Positions 50,604-55,397 of a stretch of 55,397 bases of DNA are shown one piece after another (positions within the stretch are counted from its first letter, which is position 1; every line of letters begins with the position of its first letter). The position numbers were made by a program, and so were the translations under genes. The DNA is from an uncultured Endomicrobiia bacterium (GTDB taxonomy: Bacteria > Elusimicrobiota > Endomicrobiia > DTEH01), in contig CALJEJ010000025.1 in NCBI GenBank assembly GCA_938074745.1, positions 1-55,397 of the forward strand, given 5' to 3'. The notes under the pieces were generated by a model that saw only the letters and a program-made list of their open reading frames with translations, had not been told where the DNA came from and searched no databases.

Positions 50604-51023
50604 TTATAAAACAACTCTTTTTATTCCTTTCTTCAATACCTCAGTATTAAAATTAAGTATCAATCCTAACCTTAGCCCAGTTAATCTTAAATAAGTTAAT
50701 ACCTGTGCCTGATGAACAGGCAAAATTGCTTCTACACATTTTATCTCTACTATTACTAACTCTTCTACAATTAGGTCAATTCTATATCTCTCCGATAACT
50801 TTATATTTTTATAAATTATTGGCAGTTCTTTTTGCCTGGTATATTTGATTCCATTTAACTCAAATTCTTTACATAGACATTCTTCATAGATAGATTCTAA
50901 TAGTCCAGGGCCTAATTGTTTATGTACCTCTATAGCACATTTTATTATCTTCTGTGATATTTTATTTTCTAATTCTAATGTATTACTTTGTGTCACTGTG
51001 CCTCTGTGGTATGCATTTTTCAT
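50604..51023 (-). CDS. GxxExxY protein (PDDEXK-like)
   Basis: The protein has about 139 residues. The family core is NKISQKIIKCAIEVHKQLGP with GLLESIYEECLCKEF, which gives the G-x-x-E-x-x-Y motif, and RYRIDLIVEELVIVEIKCVE with a nuclease-like D and E-x-K. The function is unknown. Candidate ATG codons are 51023 and 51056, the second inside the upstream gene; 51023 gives the usual length. The first about 12 codons (AYHRGTVTQS) are the translation of an inverted end repeat at 50984-51012. GxxExxY genes are common beside CACAGAG-like short repeats. It interrupts the metal-uptake operon between the outer-membrane protein and cbiM. Confidence 0.8.
   Translation of the reverse strand: MKNAYHRGTVTQSNTLELENKISQKIIKCAIEVHKQLGPGLLESIYEECLCKEFELNGIKYTRQKELPIIYKNIKLSERYRIDLIVEELVIVEIKCVEAILPVHQAQVLTYLRLTGLRLGLILNFNTEVLKKGIKRVVL
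50984..51012 (-). repeat. Inverted end repeat of the GxxExxY cassette, copy 2
   Basis: Read on the minus strand it begins ATACCACAGAGGCACAG, then ACACAAAGTA. It is the reverse-complement partner of 50496-50516, with three changed bases and 8 extra bases. It overlaps the 5' end of the GxxExxY coding region. Confidence 0.6.
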
Positions 51024-51042
51024 AGAACTTTTGACATTTCTC

Positions 51043-51693
51043 TTATTTAAATTCATAATGAAATCCGGAAGTGATTTTTTCTCTTTTTTCATTAAAACCA
51101 TTTCCATAGGCAAAACTAAAAGCAACTCCGTCAATAAAATTATATCTGAAACCTAACAAATAATCTTGAAAACCATCTTTGTCACCAAGAATTTCGCCAA
51201 CAATGTCAAATTTTTTAATAGACCACTCAAAAGCAGAACTATAAGTTATACTACCTTCAACATCTTGTTGGCCTGTTGACTGATAACCAAGATTAAGATG
51301 TAAAATAACTGGTGAAATTTCGTAAGAAAAGATACTATTAAGAAAATACTCCGACGAACCAAGTGGATTAGTTATTGAAAAAGTAAGTAAATCTTTAACT
51401 ACTGAGAATTTCAACCCGATTGACGCTTGGCCAAAAGATTCTTTTGGTTCAAACAAATAGGGAAAAGAAACTCCTATATCCATTTTTTCTGTCAACCCGT
51501 GCTTAAAAGATAAGCCAAATGATTGTTCTTGTGAATCAGTCACTTTAGAGTAGTCATAAGAGAGTTCCAATTCATAACCCGACTGGTCCACTGTTTTTGC
51601 ATCATCTGTTGTTAGAGGATGTGCACTGAATAAAAAAGAACAAATGCAAACAAAAAAACAACAAGAAACAAAATATCTAAAAAACTTTTTCAT
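51043..51693 (-). CDS. Small outer-membrane beta-barrel protein (MetA-pathway/transporter-like)
   Basis: A 216-residue exported protein with a signal peptide ending LFSAHP and then HPLTTDDAKTVDQSGYELEL, typical of the DUF-type outer-membrane family named after the phenol-degradation MetA pathway. The rest alternates as expected for about ten beta strands and ends in YEFK. Position ahead of cbiM suggests a channel for cobalt or nickel, or for a metal chelate. AGGAGGAG precedes the ATG, and a 21-codon leader ORF overlaps its start as ATGA. The GxxExxY gene lies between it and cbiM. Confidence 0.72.
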   Translation of the reverse strand: MKKFFRYFVSCCFFVCICSFLFSAHPLTTDDAKTVDQSGYELELSYDYSKVTDSQEQSFGLSFKHGLTEKMDIGVSFPYLFEPKESFGQASIGLKFSVVKDLLTFSITNPLGSSEYFLNSIFSYEISPVILHLNLGYQSTGQQDVEGSITYSSAFEWSIKKFDIVGEILGDKDGFQDYLLGFRYNFIDGVAFSFAYGNGFNEKREKITSGFHYEFK

Positions 51694-51755
51694 TTTGCTC
51701 CTCCTTTTTTTAGTATTGTTAACTTTTCAATACTGCTTCGGTAGAGAAAAAACAA
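51690..51755 (-). CDS. 21-codon leader ORF in front of the outer-membrane gene
   Basis: AAAGGAGGTGAG, a very strong ribosome site, lies before TTG 51755. The frame then runs 21 codons (reading FLYRSSIEKLTILKKGGAK at its end) to a TGA that overlaps the ATG of the outer-membrane gene as ATGA. The second ribosome site of that gene is read as Lys-Lys-Gly-Gly. It could couple translation of the uptake genes to a signal or simply be a translated leader. Whether the peptide itself matters is unknown. Confidence 0.45.
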   Translation of the reverse strand: MFFLYRSSIEKLTILKKGGAK

Positions 51756-51812
51756 AATATCTCACCTCCTTTCCTCTATTAAGGTTTAGCATTTTTAAAC
51801 AGAACATAAAAT

Positions 51813-51833
51813 TTAACACTTACTCAGTGTTAA
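51813..51833. promoter_or_regulatory. Operator-like palindrome TTAACACT-N5-AGTGTTAA
   Basis: Perfect 8-base arms are five bases apart. The site lies about 60 bases before the leader ORF, in the only gap between cobN and the metal-uptake genes, so a metal-responsive repressor is a natural candidate. It does not match the NikR consensus (GTATGA-N16-TCATAC). It is too AT-rich to be a terminator. Confidence 0.5.
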
Positions 51834-51953
51834 TTAATTTTGTTTAAAAGTTTATATGACAAACCATGCTCAAGCGAAGCAAATGATTCCAGCCAAATAG
51901 AGCGAATTTTGGAAAAGTGAGTGTCTCAGCATTATGACTCAGTTGCAAGTTAG

Positions 51954-54900
51954 TCATTCAATTTCACCTTCCATGTTTAATATTATACCTTGTAACTGTT
52001 TCAACTTTTCTTTTTCCACTTTCCAATATCCCCTCCTTTCAGATTCTATTAAAAGTTCGCAAATCTTCACAGTAGCATATGGGTTGTTTTGCTGAAGTTT
52101 TTTTCTCATCTCATCGTTAAATATTAATCTATCGGCAACTTCATCAAATATCCAATTTTCAACCTTACCAGTTGTAGCAGCAAAACCAAGAAGATATTCC
52201 ACCCTATCCTTTATTTTCTTTGCACCATGGAAATCATGTTTTAACATTCCATCTATCCATTTGGGGTTAAAAATTCTTGTTCTACTTGCTCTTTCAATAG
52301 ATATTTTCAAATCCTCCACTACTACGTCCTCTTCTGTTGAGTCTATCACCAAAATGTCTGCCTTTTTACCTCTCTTCTGCTGAACTGTTCTTGACAACCC
52401 ACCTAAAAATTCATAGTAATGGTCGAGATCGGTGACCTCGTACTCTGTGTTATCTCTTTCCTGGGTTACAATATCAACAAGTTTAAGCACATGGGAGAAT
52501 GCACGCTCATTTCTTTCTATTCTTCCTCTGAAATAAGCATAACTCATGCTATCATCGTAACTTTTAACCAAGTCTTCCTCATCCCTCCAGGCACCACTTT
52601 CAACCAATGTTCTCAATGATGTGGCATATTCTGTAGGAGAGGGACCAAAGATTCTTGCAAGTGCAAAATCTTTTAGTTCATCTTTAGATTGTAGGAAATG
52701 CTTTCTTATATAATTTTTTTCAGGCGGTTCCTCAAGACATGCAACCATTTCTATTCCCCTGTTTATCAAATCTATATGTGTTCTGAATGTGTCTCTAAAT
52801 ATCCCACAAATAGTTATTATAACATCTATCCTTGGTCTATTCAATTCTTCTAACGGTATAACCTCAAGCTCTTTAAACCATGGTGACTTTTTGTGTTTTA
52901 TTCTTATTCCAAGTAGAGAAAGTATGGTGGAAATTGTATCTCCTCCTGTTTTCATAGTCTCAAATCCCCAGAGGACAATTCCTACACTCTCGGGATATTT
53001 TTTATAACTTTTCAAGTAGGAATCAACTAAGAGTTCAGCAGCTTTTTTGCCTCTTAATTCAGCTGAAATGGTTGGAATGAGTCTTGGGTCAAAAGCATAC
53101 ATTGCTCTTCCAGATGGATATACTTCAGGATCACGGATAGGGTCACCTCCGCGGGCGGGAAGAATATATTTTCCTTCCAATGCACACAAAAGTGCCTCGC
53201 TTTCCAATCTTTTATTAGCGTTTTCCACAATATTTCTTACAAAGCCATCATATCCTTTGGGTAGCCATTCAGGTGATTTACCATGAATTATTTCCCCGAT
53301 TACTTTCCTTGCTTTAGTTTCTATTTCATCTGCCAGTTTAGATTCTTTTATTTTATCCCAATCAAGTCCATTTTGTTTTGCCAACAATTTCAAAATGGAT
53401 GGAAATTCTCTGTCAATTCGTAAGACACCAAACAGATAATCAATCATCTCTTCTTCTGTCAATTTTCTATCCATTATATGTAATCCATAAGGGATAAGTC
53501 TCCGCTTCATTTTGTATAACTCTTTTCTTAACTCAGAAGTGTCCAAAGGCGAATGTAATTCAATAGCGGTTTCTTTAATCGCTTCTAGGGTAGTTTCATC
53601 CTTGTTTTCATCATATTGGTTGAGTAAATCCTCTAAAATAATGTATTTTTCATAAAGACCAGAAACTTTCATTGGTGGAGATGCATGTGATATACAAATT
53701 GCATAAGAGCGTCTCTTAGCAATCGTTGACTCTGAAGTGTTTCCAATCCAGTAATAATATATGTGAGGCATATTTCCGATAAGTATATCCGGGAAGCATT
53801 CTGATGAAAGTGCAATCTCTTTCCCTTTTGTAAATTCAAGGGTTCCGTGCATTCCAAAGTGTATCACTGCATTTGCACAAAACTCTCTCTCTAAGAAGAA
53901 GTAATATGCGAGATACTGGTGATGTGGAGGTAGGTTTTTATCGTGATAAGCTTTGTCAGGGTCTTCATGATGTACACCTCTTGAGGGTTGAATACCCAAG
54001 AATACATTACCTAAAATAATACCAGGAATTAAAATATTACCGACATCATCAACCATCACATTGCCGGGCGGTTCTCCCCAATGTCTTATCACATCTTTTT
54101 GGACAGATTCCGGAAGTGATTTAAACCATGTTGCGTATCTATCTGCAGATATCCTCAATCCTGATTTCTGTATATAGTTTGGACTATTAACTACTCCTGA
54201 GGAAAGAAAAAGTTCTTTTAAAGTTGTATTTGGAATTTCTACCTTATACCCTCTCTCCTTGAGTTTTTCCAAAAATACATTCAAACTTCCAAAAACATCA
54301 AGGTAACCAGCACTTGCTAAATTGTCCTCCCCGGGTGGGTAATTGTAGGTAAGGATGGCGATACGTTTTTCATTATTTGGGGTATTTCTTAAAGCGAGCC
54401 AATTTTTAATCCTTTTGCTTAACTTTTTTACCCTATCTTCTAATACTTTCGGTCTTTTTACTTTACCAAGGATAGGATCGTCAAAACTTTCCAAACCCGA
54501 TATGAAAACAGGTTCTATACCTCCGTCAAGTTCTGGAAGAGTCACACCTATTACAATCTCCAATGGATCTAATCCCTCTTCACTATTTTTCCATTTTTCT
54601 ATATCAGTTGAGTACGATCTAAGCCCTATGAAAAGTGGCACATCTGCTCTTTGTAGAAATTGGTAAGTTGGTTCTGGTTCACCACCATAAGGTCCTCCAT
54701 GAATTCTGAAATATTGCCAATTCAGAAATAGGTCAATCTTCAAATTCTTTAGGTATTTGTTAATTGCTTCAAGGTTATACTCCACTTTAGATGTAATGAA
54801 AATCAAATTAACATCATTTCTCAACTCTTCATAAAGTGCATCTGCTATTACTTTACATTCCCCAAAATGCATCCCACCATACAGTAAAACAGCAACTACT

Positions 54901-55397
54901 TGCTTTTTAGGATTATACGGAAGCATTTTTTTGTATTCTTCAATGTTATCAATGAAGCCTTTTGTTGGTAAATAAAGACTATAATTAAAAATCTTCGGTG
55001 GCGGAATTTTTTTAATTTCTCCAACTCCACTATATTCTTTAAGCAAAAGTAGGAAAAGGTTTTTTAAATTCTCTGCTCCTCCTTCAGTGAAATACTGCTG
55101 TGCTAAAACCCAGTTCCGCATATCTTTGAGTGCTCCAAAAGGTATGATTTTCCCCAGTTTTTTCACAAGTTCAGAAAATTTTTTTGCTTTGATATAAGTA
55201 TGAATATTGAATTCTTTTTCTTTGCCTTTAAAAATCATTTCTCCATTAAATTTGCCCATTTTTATGAATCTCCAGATGTGTTGTCCACCTGCAACTAAAA
55301 CGACTACAGTTTTTTCTTTTCCTTCAAGCAGACGAGGTAGCTCTCGTCCTACTCTACAATCTCCCCTTATATCCACAAGTATAATATCCGATGAGTC
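51954..55397 (-). CDS. cobN: CobN-type cobalt chelatase large subunit, 5' end cut by the window
   Basis: The large subunit of the CobN/BchH family inserts a metal into a tetrapyrrole ring with two ATPase partners. The frame is open to the right edge; the GTG at 55376 is only an in-window codon, and the residues before it (DSSDIILVDIRG) fit the family. About 1147 residues are visible and perhaps 100 are missing. The core has LLYGGMHFGECKVIADALYE, VIHFGMHGTLEFTKGKEI and YAFDPRLIPTISAELRGKKA. The C terminus is complete. Its Arg codons are mostly AGA or AGG, unlike CGN-richer neighbours, which suggests separate ancestry. Magnesium or nickel as metal cannot be excluded. A partner ATPase is not in view. 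Confidence 0.9.
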   Translation of the reverse strand, partial: DSSDIILVDIRGDCRVGRELPRLLEGKEKTVVVLVAGGQHIWRFIKMGKFNGEMIFKGKEKEFNIHTYIKAKKFSELVKKLGKIIPFGALKDMRNWVLAQQYFTEGGAENLKNLFLLLLKEYSGVGEIKKIPPPKIFNYSLYLPTKGFIDNIEEYKKMLPYNPKKQVVAVLLYGGMHFGECKVIADALYEELRNDVNLIFITSKVEYNLEAINKYLKNLKIDLFLNWQYFRIHGGPYGGEPEPTYQFLQRADVPLFIGLRSYSTDIEKWKNSEEGLDPLEIVIGVTLPELDGGIEPVFISGLESFDDPILGKVKRPKVLEDRVKKLSKRIKNWLALRNTPNNEKRIAILTYNYPPGEDNLASAGYLDVFGSLNVFLEKLKERGYKVEIPNTTLKELFLSSGVVNSPNYIQKSGLRISADRYATWFKSLPESVQKDVIRHWGEPPGNVMVDDVGNILIPGIILGNVFLGIQPSRGVHHEDPDKAYHDKNLPPHHQYLAYYFFLEREFCANAVIHFGMHGTLEFTKGKEIALSSECFPDILIGNMPHIYYYWIGNTSESTIAKRRSYAICISHASPPMKVSGLYEKYIILEDLLNQYDENKDETTLEAIKETAIELHSPLDTSELRKELYKMKRRLIPYGLHIMDRKLTEEEMIDYLFGVLRIDREFPSILKLLAKQNGLDWDKIKESKLADEIETKARKVIGEIIHGKSPEWLPKGYDGFVRNIVENANKRLESEALLCALEGKYILPARGGDPIRDPEVYPSGRAMYAFDPRLIPTISAELRGKKAAELLVDSYLKSYKKYPESVGIVLWGFETMKTGGDTISTILSLLGIRIKHKKSPWFKELEVIPLEELNRPRIDVIITICGIFRDTFRTHIDLINRGIEMVACLEEPPEKNYIRKHFLQSKDELKDFALARIFGPSPTEYATSLRTLVESGAWRDEEDLVKSYDDSMSYAYFRGRIERNERAFSHVLKLVDIVTQERDNTEYEVTDLDHYYEFLGGLSRTVQQKRGKKADILVIDSTEEDVVVEDLKISIERASRTRIFNPKWIDGMLKHDFHGAKKIKDRVEYLLGFAATTGKVENWIFDEVADRLIFNDEMRKKLQQNNPYATVKICELLIESERRGYWKVEKEKLKQLQGIILNMEGEIE

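Noticed and set aside
51834-51953. Terminal sequence of an insertion element after cobN
   Set aside because: The suggestive words have no inverted partner in view and no transposase is present.
55374-55376. GTG start for cobN
   Set aside because: The frame stays open upstream to the window edge and the extra residues fit the family, so the gene is cut, not complete.

Overview
The window reads as one AT-rich chromosomal segment (GC about one third in the lines I counted) of an uncultured, strictly anaerobic, diderm bacterium. Evidence for an outer membrane: a TonB-dependent receptor, Pal, TolB, CpoB and a TolA/TonB-like protein, a FabZ-LpxA protein for lipid A, a PorV/OmpA-type protein and a small outer-membrane channel-like protein. 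Evidence for anaerobic, ferredoxin-based energy metabolism: pyruvate:ferredoxin oxidoreductase, the complete Rnf complex, the corrinoid iron-sulfur protein large subunit AcsC and its reductive activator RACo. Gene style resembles candidate phyla such as Elusimicrobiota or Omnitrophota, but no marker here fixes the phylum. Every gene I can support lies on the minus strand, so the window is read from right to left, and many neighbours overlap by ATGA.

Layout from left to right. (1) 1-408: gene-free edge with hairpin and heptad repeats, plus a perfect minus-strand promoter with a CRP/FNR-type palindrome just downstream of it. (2) 409-9350: a vitamin B12 salvage locus. A promoter and a cobalamin riboswitch (9165-9349) lead btuF-btuC-btuD-cobA-cobU-DUF71 ATPase-cobT-cobS, then a tiny HTH gene and a TonB-dependent receptor. 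(3) 9423-13838: PsiE-like protein, RACo, AcsC and an unknown membrane protein. (4) 13851-16030: pyrH-tsf-rpsB. (5) 16100-24928: rnfB, a coiled-coil repeat protein, rnfA-E-G-D-C, porB-A-D-G and a small ferredoxin, apparently one transcription unit that begins at the ferredoxin. (6) 25149-33186: two glycosyltransferases, tRNA-Met, a response regulator, HtrA, and tolB-tolA-cpoB-pal. (7) 33203-35585: a lone malonate-decarboxylase-alpha homologue, a class II aldolase and tRNA-Arg. (8) 35586-35989: a second repeat-rich gap. (9) 35990-47977: PASTA, PorV-OmpA and FlgD-like proteins, a phosphate transporter, exported DJ-1, RluD, Lgt, an ECF sigma factor, RuvAB and FabZ-LpxA. (10) 48104-55397: a cobalt/nickel ECF transporter (CbiM, PDGLE protein, CbiQ, CbiO), a GxxExxY gene inside a terminal inverted repeat, an outer-membrane protein with a leader ORF, and a CobN chelatase that runs off the right edge.

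The modules fit together. Pyruvate oxidation reduces ferredoxin, which Rnf can oxidise to build an ion gradient. The corrinoid protein and RACo need cobamides, supplied by the riboswitch-controlled salvage locus, and metal, supplied by the ECF transporter. Points most worth a second look: the repeat families whose hairpins change on both arms together, the repeat-rich coiled-coil gene inside the rnf operon, the lone MdcA-aldolase pair, the GxxExxY cassette with inverted ends, the 21-codon leader ORF with a nearby operator-like palindrome, and the PorV-OmpA and FabZ-LpxA fusions.
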